NCBI GenBank assembly: GCA_029339505.1
Contig: JAQISU010000094.1
Location: forward strand, 10,130,001-10,194,000
Reading direction: 5' to 3'
Source: Unio delphinus
Lineage: Eukaryota > Mollusca > Bivalvia > Unionida > Unionidae
Length of the DNA stretch: 64,000 bases
Below, piece after piece: positions 11,602 through 24,616 of this stretch. Position 1 is the stretch's first letter; the number at the start of each line of letters is the position of its first letter. Made by a program: the position numbers and the translations under genes. The notes under the pieces were generated by a model. That model was not told where the DNA came from and did no database searches. It saw only the letters and a program-made list of their open reading frames with translations.

Positions 11602-14220
11602 AATGGACATTGGAGTGTATAAAACGTGCACTTTTGCAGATTTTGAAAATTCTGTCCCATATATTGCCCATATCTAGTCAGTCTACAAAAACGTTTCATC
11701 GAATTTCGAAGAGGAAACATCTTCCGTGTATGTGTGCGTCTGTGTCTTTGATACAGAATTCAAATGATATGCATGAACATTTGCAAATTTGTTTAAATTA
11801 TACTAAAGACGGAATATGTGACAGTTAGTCAACAATTGGACAGACTCATTTCTCGTGAAGTGTTATTTGTCACAGTCAGCAGCACACCTGTTATATATTA
11901 TTTGTGATACAGATTCCTTCATGGAATCCACTCAACATATATTTAATAATCTTAACATAGTTAAAATATTTACCTCCGGTCTATTAAATGAATTCACAAT
12001 GTAAGGTGTGATTATTGTTAGAATAATTATTAAACGTTTTCTCTTAATAACAGTGACGATAATATAATTGAATAATAAAAAAATAAGTAACAGATTTAAT
12101 TATCATTTCCTTCGAAAAGATTGAAAAAGCAAAATACAAAAGGTGTCATCATTTTGTACCGTAGAATGTTCTTATTTTATAATAATTACATAACTATGTC
12201 TAATGAAACTTTTGGTTGAAAATATTAAATCGTACAACGCATCTTATATGTTTACAGTGTGTTGGTCTTTGGCCGTTTCGTAATTGTAATTGTTTATGTT
12301 AAAATGCTGCATTCGTACTGCTTTAAACATAACTCAGCCAGCCATAATGCCAAGTGAACTTATTGTATGACACTGCGTCAGCCATGCGTCACGCTTCCGT
12401 CCGTTATCAACGTCCTCTTATCACTCTGTAGTCCATATTTTCTTATTCGATTTGGAATATGGGCTTGTATCGTCCAGGTATAACGGTACCATTGTACAAC
12501 CCCAGGTGGGAGGAGCTTAAAGTGTAGGGAACCATGCATTGAGAAAAAAAATCACTAGCTGTGATTGGTGCATTATGTATGAGTTAAACTTTCTGTTAGG
12601 CTTCATATCTAAATCATATTTGGTATTTTTAATAATTTTTTAAAAAATGTTTGACACCTGGGTGAAACCGGTTCTGTTGTGACTATATAACACATAGCTA
12701 TGTCTAGTTCCAGCAGAGTTATCTCTCTTAAATGCAATGAAGTACCTGGTTTTTTTCCTTGTCAAATTGACGATCTACTATTGTTCTCTGTGACAGTGTG
12801 TGACATGCGTGCTGATAGGATAGGAAGTATATTTATTTCACAAAACATTAGTATTGAGGTCTATGGAACATCAATTGGTACGATGAAACCTCAAACATTT
12901 CTTAAAGGGTCATTATTATCAGGTACCACCTGTCACGAGAGGCCAGATTGTCAATGCACAGTTTAATTGAGTATATATAGCGTAATATTCTGTCTTGAGA
13001 AACTGTGATGTTTTTGGAAAATGAGTGATATTACAAAGCATGATCTACCGTGTCATTAAAATCCCAAACACGTCGAGAAAGGAATGAAATTCAATCATAT
13101 TAATGAGATTATCATGCGTCTGAGTGACTCAGCGTGTAACCAGTCTGAACATGAAATTTATTATCTGATTTTGATTAAACTTTGGATAGATCCTGACACG
13201 ATCAAGATTTGAATGAATTCAAAAACGAAAACGTACATCCAATGTAAAGATGCAATCATTTTAATGTATATTTAGTTTTGTAATATTCTTTTTTTTTAAA
13301 CAATTTATTCCCTTATATGTTATTTTTGTAACGTAATATTGAATGTTGGGCTTATCCTAGTCCTTGATTTGTTTGATTCTGCAGAAATATAGCTAAAATA
13401 ACTCTTAATATCAGGATCATTATTAATAGAAGAAAATATGTGTATTTAGAACTGGGTCTAGGATATTGGAATTTCCCCAGACAGAGACTCTTAGAAGTAT
13501 AGTGAAATATAAACAAACGTACATATTCTACTATTGTTTTATTATGACCAAACAAAATACTGTTGGCACATCAATACTTTACAAGCCATCACACGCACTT
13601 TAACACTTTCAGCAGTGGAAATAATTTAGTGAAATATTAAAGTCTATTCAGCTGTTTTATTATTAGGACTCGTGGCTATAATTCTAGTATTAGTTTAGTA
13701 ATTAATTCACAATACAACACTTGTTGTCATTTTCTCTTTGTATTCTAGGGAAATACATTATTTGTTGAATGTTGCAAAGCTTTGTTTTTCACGTTTTGAT
13801 TTTACTTGCTTTGAGAGCATACACTCGTATCATCTTGGGTCTCATTGCCTGGACTTGTTACCACACTGGAAGTAATACATGTTGTCTGATTTTGATGAGA
13901 CCTCGAATGTAAGCTCATATGATTACGAATTCATATGAGGTTGATAATGCATAGATTCCACGCATATTGACGCGGTAATCTTGCATCTGATTCTCTGAGG
14001 CTGCAACGCCCTAAAATAAAGTTTTTCTCAGCGAAATTATATCAATTTTAGTAAAGGCTTAAATCATCAAAATCTTCGATTATAAAGACTATGAACTATT
14101 GTCATAAATATTACTGAGGTCATTTTAGCGTCTAATTGACCGAGATTATTAACATTTTTGACAATGCAATGTGTGACCATTTTGGGTTCTTAAACACTTT
14201 GTAAATGTGCTTACATGGTA
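11602..14220 (+). repeat. Duplicated 3' flank of cGLR copy 2
   Basis: Matches, inverted, the region 44603 down to 43229 next to copy 3, for example AAACACTTTGTAAATGT at 14195-14212 and ACACATTGCATCGCTAAAGA on the other side. About 0.4-0.9 kb around 12460-13340 is longer here than beside copy 3. The end of the match near 14212 is where element A begins on the other copy. No gene is convincing; see the 88-codon ORF. Confidence 0.7.
12700..12966 (+). CDS. Small ORF of unknown function, doubtful
   Basis: 88 codons from an ATG, with scattered Cys (KCNE, FPCQ, TVCDM, TTCHERPDCQC) and no recognisable domain. It lies in the duplicated 3' flank of receptor copy 2, and only its last third has a counterpart beside copy 3, where the frame is not kept. 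There is no conserved partner in the window. Probably a chance ORF, listed because nothing else occupies this kilobase. Confidence 0.12.
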   Translation: MSSSSRVISLKCNEVPGFFPCQIDDLLLFSVTVCDMRADRIGSIFISQNISIEVYGTSIGTMKPQTFLKGSLLSGTTCHERPDCQCTV

Positions 14221-14687
14221 TTATCATATTCTGTTTAGTGTATTCTAGTAAGATCCATACATATTAATGAGACCGCATTGTACATGATTGGCAGAGATTC
14301 CTATTATTTGCGAAACTGTTTTTCTAACTAGATTGTAATCAAACGTATTAAATAGGCTGATATTAAGATGAAGATGTTTGATGATTTTTATTATTTATGT
14401 TATCATAGCATATTTAGGAGGCGATCTTGTATCTGACAGGATATGTTTACCCCACTAGATGCCATATTTGAAATGGGTATATCTCAAAACTTGGTACGTG
14501 ATTTCTCTTGATTGACGGTTGGTTTGATGACAATTATTAGTTCTCCCGAGTATATATAAACCTTCTAAGCCCAATATTACGATCCCGAGTAGAATGTGTA
14601 TTGGAAGTGTGACCCAACATGGAGTATCATGTCATAATGACTAAGTGATATACTAGGTCAACTTATATAAGGGTGTATTTTAATGAA

Positions 14688-14729
<42 letters not shown>

Positions 14730-15979
14730 TCCAAAGAATAATTGTGCTGGTCATAGCTGATAGACAGGGTGAGATGCTTGATTCTGTGTGATTACATTGT
14801 ATACATCTCACAACACTGTTTTTTGCCTCGACACTTATGAGAAACGAGCTGAAATAGGTTGATTAATTAATATAGTTGCTTTTCAAAGGCATTTTCTTCC
14901 CAACAGAGAGTGAACTTTCTCTTCACGTTATTGTTTTCATTTATAAATAAATCGGTCCAAAGTTAAAAGTAAACAGAAGTAATTAATTAGAGCATTACTA
15001 GAGGAAGCCGACGTTTCTCCTTATGGTAACTTCCTATACATTGTATGATTTTAGCACTTGATCATTCAGTTTTATCCCATTATTTATATTTTCATTCTTT
15101 GGTGCAGATGTCAAACATTGTTAACATAAAAAGTAATACATTTTATTTAGTGTTAATTTTTGTAATCTCTTTTTTAATATACGTATTTAGGCTAAAGTTG
15201 TAGGATAGTTGAACAAATTCAATGGCATTTCAAGGCAAGAAACAAGTTTTAGAAAATTAAAAAAGATTTTAACTGAACACTTGAACCGAAAGGGTTTCTC
15301 AACGTGTAAAACATTTGAAATGACCGGATTGCTAGCTTCCGCATTGAACATCCAACTGGAGTTCATTCGGAAACGTTTTACTTCTATTTTATAAACATAG
15401 CCAGTATAAAAGTATCCCAGTCATTAGATTTCGATAAATTGTACAATTGAATTATTGCCACGGGCTGTCTAATCTGTTATCGTTACCCCATACCGCCGTC
15501 CCGCACACAATGTGAAGGGAATCTTAAAGCAAGAGTAGTCTATACCTTAGTAATAATGATGAGATTAAACTAGGGCAATGTTGCTGTCAATTCAGCCTGA
15601 AACGACCGACATACGTTTTAATAAATTAGTTCATGAAATCTATCAGTATTCCTCAATATCGACGAATGCAATGATGGTGGTGTGGCATTGTGGAATAGAT
15701 GAACATCATGTACATGTGTGTGTATTTATGAGTTGCAAAGATATCATAATACTAATATTACTTTGTTTCAAACATTCACATGTAATTTCAGTAAAGAAAC
15801 ACTATTTTCCTGCACTCTTGTATAATGAGAAAAGAGACTGAATATATTTTATATAGTTTGCGAAGAATTCATTTCATTAATATGTTTGTGACCGCCATAA
15901 CATTTTGCCAAACAAATTTAAATAATAATTGTAAGTCATACAATATGCCTAGTATATAACGAAGAACATTTCCTTTAGC
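14221..15979. other. AT-rich spacer with a (TA)n tract
   Basis: No supported gene. A TA microsatellite occupies about 14692-14727. ORFs at 15209-15394 (61 codons) and 15578-15841 (87 codons) have no recognised motif. Confidence 0.4.
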
Positions 15980-17640
15980 ATATGGCAAAAGTACTGCCCC
16001 CAGCATCTAATGCATTACGGTTTATGTTTAAGGAGCACAGTACCTACCTATCCAACATAAACACGCTTTTAGTCCACTCACTGCCATACAATCACCGGAG
16101 TGTATGGGGTGTCCTGGGAGGGGGTAATACCTATGGCTGGCTAAGCAGTCGTACTGTTTTGAGGATAGCTTGCCCACCTTTGGTCCCCACTTGGCAAACA
16201 TATCTCTCCTTTGGCTCCAAGAAGCTGTGGAAAGCTCAGTAATCACATCTCTGGAAACGGAGTCGACTGGCCGGAAAAACCAGGCTTTGGATAGCCGACG
16301 GATCTTGAAATCCTCGGTGAGTTGGGCTTTTGTCTACCTAGCATATGAAGACAGGATACAGAAGCCAGCGCTAAGGAAACACCAACTAGTCAACGGGCAG
16401 ACAGGCGATTCCCAACAAAGCTCCGTGGAATGCAAAGACGCGACGAGACAAGTAGGACGTCTTGGTCATTCGTTGCACTAAACTCTATCTCCAGCCGTCT
16501 CGACGTCGTCATGCTGCTGGACCCAGATGGTTTTGGGAAAGATAGTGAGGTCGATGATCTGCGTAACCCTTCCTCACTTAAAACGAAGTCACCGCGCAAG
16601 TCATTCTTATCATCCACTCATCCCATTTCATTATCCACTAAAGTCCTGTAACGACAAGCAAATGACGAAGCGGCAGGTGTGGGTACACTGTAAACCGTAG
16701 TCGCAGACCTGCACACATGCTGCTAAGGCCATTAGTGTCTTTCAACACTTACGCAGAGCAGAAGTGGAGTCCGGAAGCCCCCTGAGCGACAGAGCAGCCC
16801 TCCTTCAGGAATGCACTGCTCACATCCCTGGCATAAGGAAGGGGCTAGAACAGGTGCCCTGAATATTGGCCACTCAATACTTCTCTAGCCAGCATATCTC
16901 AGCTGGCTGGGACCCTACTGTAGCGGTCAAAATACAAATTAGAACATGGGGATTGTTTAATCTCACACTTGAATTTGAACACCTTACTGGACAGAGACAA
17001 TGCAGAAAGAACCGAGAGGAGAACAGCACTAATAGAAAAGGAACTTGCAAGATATAACGTGGACATTGCTGCCCTAAGCGCGACCACGCTATGGGAGAAA
17101 GCAAACTCTAAGAAAGGTGTTTTGGATACACTTTCTTTTGGAGCGGCCAAAGACGTGAAGAGCGACGTGAGACTGTTGTCGGCTTTGCAGTGAAATCAGT
17201 ACTAAAGTAAACAACAGACCTATGACCACGAAGTCCCCATCGTGTCTGTAAGAAAGCGCCTTAGCATCATCAGTTTCAATGCTCCAATCATGACCAATAC
17301 AGATGAAGTGAAGGTCAGTTCTATGCGGATCTTCTCTCCTTCATTGCTGACGTTCCAATGGCAGATAAACGCGTCATTCATGGCGATTTCAATGCAAGAG
17401 TAAGCTGTGATAATGTTGCCTGGGATATAGTGATAGGAGAGCACGGAGTGGGTCCCTGTATTTTCAACGATCTCCTTTTGCTCCATACGTGCGCAGAACA
17501 TGAACTGCTGATCACTAATGCGGTCTTCCGCCTCTCTACCGTAACCGGATATTATGGATGCAACCATGCTCTAATCACTGGCACCTCATCGACTACGTCA
17601 TTGTCAGGAAGAGGTGCATGCAGGATGTACGTGTGACCAT
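15980..17640 (+). mobile_element. Dead non-LTR retrotransposon (LINE) 5' region and endonuclease
   Basis: From about 16945 the three forward frames together encode the start of an apurinic-type endonuclease/exonuclease/phosphatase domain as found at the N-terminus of LINE ORF2: RTALIEKELARYNVDIAALS, then IMTNTDEVK, then VIHGDFNARVSC with the catalytic GDFNA motif, then LLLLHTCAEHELLITN. Frames change at about 17190 and 17350. No reverse transcriptase follows: the copy stops near 17640. The more GC-rich 15980-16940 segment, with short overlapping ORFs, fits the 5' region of the same element. The lineage is not determined from this fragment. Confidence 0.7.
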
Positions 17641-17814
17641 GTCCTTTTTTCGGCGCTGACTGCAAATAATTGCAAAAAGACTATATGAAATGTGGGTCAT
17701 TAATTATCTATGCATATTTTATTTTACAGAAGAAAAACAGATTTACAAATAGTTTACGATGTAACATACACACATCTGTATAACTTGACACCATGGTATG
17801 GTATGTCTACTATT

Positions 17815-18010
17815 GTTGAATTACGTTTGATGGTATTTACATTTAATACAAATAAAAATACGGAAGTATAATTGCATGGAAATCACGTAACACGTCATAC
17901 ATACTATTTAAAAGATGATCTCTTCCATGGGTGTATCTAGAAGACTGAATAAAATGAAAATGTTATTTTTACCGCTAAGAACATTTCTAAACAGTTAATT
18001 GTTGTAACCC
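17815..18010 (+). repeat. Orphan fourth copy of the cGLR upstream block
   Basis: Contains ATTTACATTTAATAC, AAGATGATCTCTTCCATGGG and TAAGAACATTTCTAAACAG, matching the block upstream of receptor copies 2 and 3 in the same order. No receptor coding sequence follows. It begins just after the LINE remnant ends. Confidence 0.6.
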
Positions 18011-19530
18011 AAAAATATAAAATTACAAAATAAAAATAGCAAGTATGTACACATTAACTTAATATATCTTTCCCAAATGTAAAAAAGTAATATAAAATAC
18101 ATTTATGAAAGACATTTATCTTAACAAATAAAGATGATGCTGATTTTTATGATGATAATAATAATTGTGATGACTGCAAAGGTCTGCATAATTATACCAT
18201 AATCGATCTGATATATTCTCATAGGCTTCTTTTAAAGGAAGTGACACTCTTCTGGATGAAAAGAATTTCCAAGGATTCAAGATGTTGGAAAGACTTTCGG
18301 TTTTGGAGGAGGATTACAACACAATTTTCAAGATAGATGGCATAGTCTTTATTGAATTACAGATCGGCACCGTTTATATCTAAAACTAAGAATCATAAGA
18401 AGTCTTTATTTAAAGCACAATTATGATATTGACAGCCATCTAGGAGAAGTAGTGATTATAAGTTTTTAAGATGGCCATTGTGGCAGTAATATTAGAGGCT
18501 GGGTTGGCAGGCATTATTTTCATTTATGACATCTCTTACGTATATTTGATATAAGTCATTTATACTTATTTTTATTTTTGTTTGTTAGATTTAAATTTGG
18601 CATTTTAAGTTTCAAGATTCGTTCATTGAAAGGGGAGGGTGGGTGACCTGTACCTTACACGATAAACACGAGGTGTTGACCTCATTTCTGACCTGGTTTC
18701 AGAGTTGTAAACAAGCTTTTAAAATGATTGGTTGGTTCCAAGGACAAAATGGAGTAAAGTATAAACATCTTTCGAATTTATTTGGGTCATACGCTGTTTA
18801 CGTGATTTCGTGAACGTAAAATTAATCTGAGAGATTCTAGAAGATCGTGACCCCTTTCTTGTTTACATAAAAACAGGTATATAAACTATGTTTTGGAGCG
18901 AGTTATTCAGTAGAAAATTGGGTTGTTAAAATATTAATTTGTATCTTTTTGAGTTATTATAAATTACCTTGCACTAGAAATTGTGTCAATTCGTTTCGAT
19001 CAAGAGGAATAATTTTATTATTTATCTGGGAAAGAGTTGTGCTCATGGAGATTTTATTAACAAGAACTGACTAAATCAAGTGACATCGTCTTCCATCTTG
19101 GATACTTCGCTTGAATTCGAACTTTGACCTATTTGGACATTTTATTATCAGGAATTTTTGCCATTTCTCTAGTGGATAATAATTTGAATTATTTTGGATT
19201 AATTTTGAAATCGATTCTTAAAACCGTAAGTTTGTTTTTCTTTTCTGAAAAAATATTTGTACTCAATAAATTGTTTATTAAGTTTTACAAGCTTGTTATT
19301 TCACTCTTTCTATGTTGCTGTTTATTCGAGCCTAAGCACGTAACACATCTAAAAGAATGTTTCATCGAGAACTACATATGATTTGATTATTTAGTCAGGA
19401 GACAGTAATTCAAGATAAAGGTTACTGTGACACGCATACTGAATATATGATTGAGGCCATTAGGACACGTTAGACATCATAAGAATTTGTTTGATTAAAA
19501 GACACCCGTTGTTACAACCATCTATTGAGT
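18011..19530. other. AT-rich spacer, no supported gene
   Basis: One or two isolated CAAGATGG-type satellite words (near 18291 and 18470). A hydrophobic 85-codon ORF at 19124-19381 is AT-rich and resembles no family I know. Confidence 0.4.
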
Positions 19531-19539
19531 AGTAGTAGT

Positions 19540-20714
19540 GCTGACAACATTGTCAAGATGGACACTATGTTGACAGTATTGAGCATTAAATCATATCATA
19601 TTCACTTTAGATCAATTATACATGAAAAGTCTTCGGGTGAAAACCCTATGGCTATATTTTATTTCATTCATTGGTATTAGCAATAAGCTTTTCAAGATGG
19701 CTCAGTATGGTGACAATATTCGATATCAGAGTGTCACCAATTTCATTTAAGACCAAGTTTTACAGTGAAACCGCCATGTTGATATGACTCCATTCAGGAG
19801 GATCAGCAATAAAAAGTTTTAGCTGACCACAGTGGTAGCCATATTGACCATCCACTTAATACCATTTTCTTATAGGACTAATCAGACATAAGGAGATCAC
19901 TTGAAAAGCCCACGTCAATATGACATTACCTTCAAAAGTAGTATTGATACTAAGATTTTCAAGATTGTCTTTATGGTGGCCATATTGAACATAGGATAGG
20001 TCCCATTTTGATTCGACTAAATAACAATACAAATCATATTTTACTAAAATCTCCATGTCAGTGCTACCGTCTATTCTAGAAAATTTTCAATAATTAGATT
20101 TTCAAGATGGAATCCACGGTGGCCATGTTGAAAATTATATTGGTTCCATTTTCATTTAGACTAAATAAACAGCGTAATATATATTTGTCTAAGATCTCTT
20201 TGTCATTTTTACAATCTTTAAAGAGAACCTTGAGCTACTAGGCATTTCAAGATTGCCACTATGGCTGTCATATTGTTTGTTTAAGTGGTACTATTTTCAT
20301 TCAGAATCAATAAGATGTTTGGAGTTATTAATGTGTAAAATTTCAGGGCAATCATCTAAGTAGTCAGCACACGCTTTGAGTGATATGACCATCCATTCAG
20401 TAGTATTAGCAATAACAAGATTTTTAAGATGGCTACTGTGGAGGTCATACTGGATATCCTAGTGCTACCATTTTAATTTATGACCATGACTATGGGATGA
20501 ATGTGTCTGTGCATATGTGTGTGTATTATGCTTCATGACAAGCCTCTAAGTATCTTTGAATGAAAAAGCCATTTTTTTGGAGAAGTTTAGCAATAAGATC
20601 TTGAAAATGGCCACTGTGGTAGCAAAACTGGTGGTCCAAGCAGCACCATTTTAATTTAGGATAAAATAGACTATTGAACGAATATGTGTGTGTAAAGTTT
20701 CATGGCAATACTCT

Positions 20715-20802
<88 letters not shown>

Positions 20803-21630
20803 TTTACACTTTGAGAAACTTAAACCAGTAAAGAAATTGAAATCTTTGCTTTGTATAATTCCATGATTGCTATTGCAATTTTTAAATTTATATTTCAAGA
20901 AAAACATTTCTAATACATCTTATGTAAATCCCGGTAGCTTTAATGGTTTAAATATTTCCATGTGATTATGTGATAATTGATGTACCAATAACAGATAATG
21001 TGAAATGATGTTTGAGTCAGTTTTGACACAAGTACAATAAAACCCCTTTTAAATTTATAAAAATAGTGCAAATCTCAAATTAAGAAAGATCTTAAACGAA
21101 AAACTAGATTTTCAAGATGGAATCCATGGTGGCCATATTGAACATTAGATTGGTTTCAGTTTCATTTAGACTAAATAAACAGCATAAGATTTATTTTACT
21201 AATAACTATGTAATTTTAACATCTTTTAAGGAGATCGTTGCGATAACACGATTTTCAAGATGGTAACTGTGTTGTATGTATAAGTTTTAGTATTTTCATT
21301 AATAGACCAATAACACTTTGGGATTAATGTGAATTACACCATCCATTCAGTAGTATTAACAAAAGCAAGACTTTGAAAATAGCTACTGTAGTGACCATAT
21401 TGGAAATCAGAGTGCTACCATTTTCATTTTGGACCATGTGTGTGTATGTGTGTGTGTGTGTGTTAGTGTGTGGTATTACGCTTTACGACAAGCCTCCAAG
21501 TAGTAACAAAACTCTCTTCAGAAGGCGTTTAGCAATACAATTTTCAAGATGGCCACTCTGTTAGCCAGACTGCATATGCAAAACTAGACTATTGGATGAA
21601 TAAAGGTGTGTAAGGTTTCATGGCAGTACT
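19540..21630. repeat. Diverged CAAGATGG satellite
   Basis: The phrase TTTTCAAGATGG, followed by CACTGTGGTGGCCATATTG and, 40-60 bases on, CCATTTTCATTTAGACTAAA, recurs near 19555, 19690, 19957, 20098, 20248, 20422, 20600, 21111, 21250, 21370 and 21540. That is a loose period of roughly 120-180 bases. The array is interrupted by a TA microsatellite and by a linker (20800-21090) that resembles the arms of the next element. Confidence 0.75.
20717..20799. repeat. (TA)n microsatellite
   Basis: An almost pure TA tract of about 80 bases inside the CAAGATGG satellite. Confidence 0.95.
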
Positions 21631-21631
21631 C

Positions 21632-24616
21632 TAAATAGTTTTATATGATTAGTGATACAAATTATTCTTAATGGAAGGATTATGATTGCTTACAATTCTT
21701 CAACTACCTTTTGATTTGTGATGTTAGAAACTTAAGCTTGCATGAATAAGCCATTTCCATGTGATTCAGTGACATTAGATGTGCTTAAAAAATAAGAATG
21801 TCGAGTGATGTTTGAGTGAGTCTTAAAACAAGTAAAATTTACTTCTTTTATTATTTCCTGAAAATCATATCATACATTTAAACAGGTCTCAAATTGTAAT
21901 GTTTATTCTTTCTTTAATTTAAAGACATTAGGTCTTATCAAAATTTATAAAAGAACTGAAACTAAAAACATTTATAGCAGGAAATGTACCTTATTAAACA
22001 CAAGGACAAGCTTGTATACGTTTACAACCTAATGAGTGTAAGTATATAAACTGAATATTGTCATGTATATTAAATTCAATTATTTGTCGGTTAGTTTTAA
22101 ATTTGTTTTTATTTCCTTACATGCTACAGTAATGTAATTTTGTTTTCTGGACTTCACCTTGTTTATTTCTGCTTCACATTATTGACATTTTTAAGACCAT
22201 TATTATTCCATTTATGTAATTATCTAAAAAGAGCTTCATTAGATTATATATTCCATCTAGCCAATTTCCAGTTCACTGCATTCTAATAATATAATGCCCA
22301 TCCCATGCATCATGCCCATAGCTAATTTCTAGTACACTGCATTCTGATAATATAATGCCTACCCCAGGCATCATGCCCATAGCCAATTTCCAATACACTG
22401 CATTCTAATAATATAATGCCTACCCCAGGTATCATGCCCATAGCCAATTTCCAGTACACTGCACTATAATAATATAATGCCTACCCCAGGCATCATGCCC
22501 ATAGCCAATTTCTAGTTCACTGCATTCTAATAATAGAATGCCTACCCCAGGCATCATGCATATAGCCAGTTTCCAGTTCACTGCATACAAATAATATAAT
22601 GCCTACCCCAGGCATCATGGACATTGCCAATTTTCAGTTCACTGCATTATGAAAATATTATACATATCCCAGGCATCATGGATATTGGCAATTTCTTGTT
22701 CAATGCATTTTGATAATATAATGCCTACCCCAGGTATCATGTCATAGACAATGTCCAGTCCATTGAATACTGAAAACATAATTACTACCATGGGCTTTAT
22801 GGCAGTAGTCAATGTCCAGTCAATTTAATTCTGATAACATTCCAATCCAAAGCATCATCCATCACTTGTAATTCTTTTTTGCACCTTTTTCTCCAATCCT
22901 CTCACTGAAAATCTAGCTGAAGACAAGATGTATGCATGTACTCATAATGATATAATTTGTATGTTTCATACTACACACCAGTAGGTGGAATCTCCAATAT
23001 AGAGACTTTATTCATAAATATTTTTTCAATTGTACCATGTCAGAAATAATAATCATTGTCATGTATGATACAATATTTCTCATTGTAGGTTTATTCAGAA
23101 AGATTAGGTCCTGAATGTCATAAAATGCACATTCCCATGCAAAAACTCTCCTAAAAGCTCTATCATTGGAATATCAAGTGCAAAAAGCGGTCTGCTTTAT
23201 AATATGTATTGATTGAAACTTGATTTACATGTATTTCAAGCTGGGCACTTCGCAATAAGTAGTATCTAGTCCACTTTTTTAAATAACAATATAAAATTGA
23301 CCATTAGAAAATTTCATAAGTTTGTACATTATGATTATATGCTCTTAAAATAAGTAACAGAAAATTGTCCAAACAATAGCCTTTGTAAAATTTAACAAAT
23401 ACTTTTTTTCCCTAGCATACAAAGTGAGAAATGAGAAAAAAGAACCTACGGTATTGCAAATTATATCCAAAACTAATCCACGAATTATTAAGAACAAGTT
23501 TTATCAATGAGCGGTTGAAAGTGAATCATAGTTCAAATCCTGATGAAATTCAATATGGAAGGCGATGACGTCTGTAATACCCTGCAAAGTGCAGGTGTGT
23601 CAACAATATTTTCTTGAATCACATAAAATATCATTCCAGCTTTGAATTCAGCATACATTCCAGCGAATATCTTTATCTAAGAACTTTATCAGAGCACTTT
23701 TGTATTTCCAATAAAGTTTAGCCCAAACTGGTCACAACATAATACAACTTCACATGTCAAGTGTTTTCAACCGAACTGACAAGCCTGTATATGAATATCA
23801 TTTAAATGCAACACATAATCCTGGATGAGGGTCCCGAATACATTTTTCCTGTACAAATAGAAGTTTGCTACCAATTGGCACATGATAAATATCCAGGTAT
23901 GCACTTGACTCAACTGAATGATTCTTACTCTAATAATAAAAATAAAAATAACAATTTATTTGCTTAAATAATAATTCAGTAAATTAGAATATATAATTTA
24001 ATGAAGCTCTTTTTAGATGATTGCATAAATCAAATAACAATTTTCTTAAAAATGTAAATCAGGTCATGTAGAAATGAACAAGGTAAAGTCCAGAAAACAA
24101 TGTTACATTACAATATCATATAATGGATTAAAACACATTTGAAACTAACAGACGAATAATTGAATTTTATATTTATCACAATATTCATTTGATATACTCA
24201 TGAGGTAGTAAATGTGTACCAGCTTGTCATTGTGTTTAATAATGTATATTTTCTGCAATGAATGTTTTTAGTCTCAGATCTTTAGTAATTTGTTATATGA
24301 CCTAATTCTTTTAAATTAAAAACGATTCAAAATATTAGAATAAATATTAAAATTTGAGACCCTTTTAAATGTATTATGTGATTTTCATTAAATATTAAAA
24401 GAAGTAGATTTTACTTGCTTGAAAACTCACTCAAAGATCACTTGATATTCTCATTTTTTAAGTACAGCTATTCTCACAGAATCACATGAAAATAACTTAA
24501 TCATGCGCGCTTACGATTCTGATAGTACATACCAAAAGTTAATATAAGAATTGTAAGCAATCATCATCCTTCCGTTAGGAATAATTTGTATCATAAGCAT
24601 CTAAAACTATTTAAAG
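21632..24616. mobile_element. Long-inverted-repeat element enclosing a minisatellite
   Basis: The left arm 21632-22252 is matched in reverse by 23988-24616. Outer edges share AAATAGTTTTA, then ATACAAATTATTC, then GATTGCTTACAATTCTT. Inner edges share AAAAAGAGCTTCATTA. Arms are about 620 bases with a 1.7 kb spacer holding a 10-unit minisatellite and 1.1 kb of unique AT-rich DNA. No transposase is visible. The left arm also resembles linkers inside the adjacent satellite, so a foldback transposon or an inverted piece of satellite are both possible. Confidence 0.6.
22258..22861 (+). repeat. 61-bp minisatellite, about 10 units
   Basis: Units begin near 22258, 22319, 22380, 22441, 22502, 22563, 22624, 22685, 22745 and 22806. 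They carry AGCCAATTTCCAGTTCACTG, an AATAATATAATGCC middle and an ACCCCAGGCATCATG end. The central units are most alike and the last two are most diverged. No spacer-like variable sequence separates units, so this is not a CRISPR array. Confidence 0.92.

Noticed and set aside
16028..16651. Several 70-100 codon ORFs on both strands
   Set aside because: They overlap each other in a higher-GC LINE 5' region with no recognisable protein motif.
19124..19381. 85-codon hydrophobic ORF as a membrane protein gene
   Set aside because: AT-rich, no conserved motif and no second copy; likely chance.
22258..22861. Regular 61-base repeats as a possible CRISPR array
   Set aside because: Units are contiguous with no unique spacers, in a eukaryotic setting; a minisatellite.
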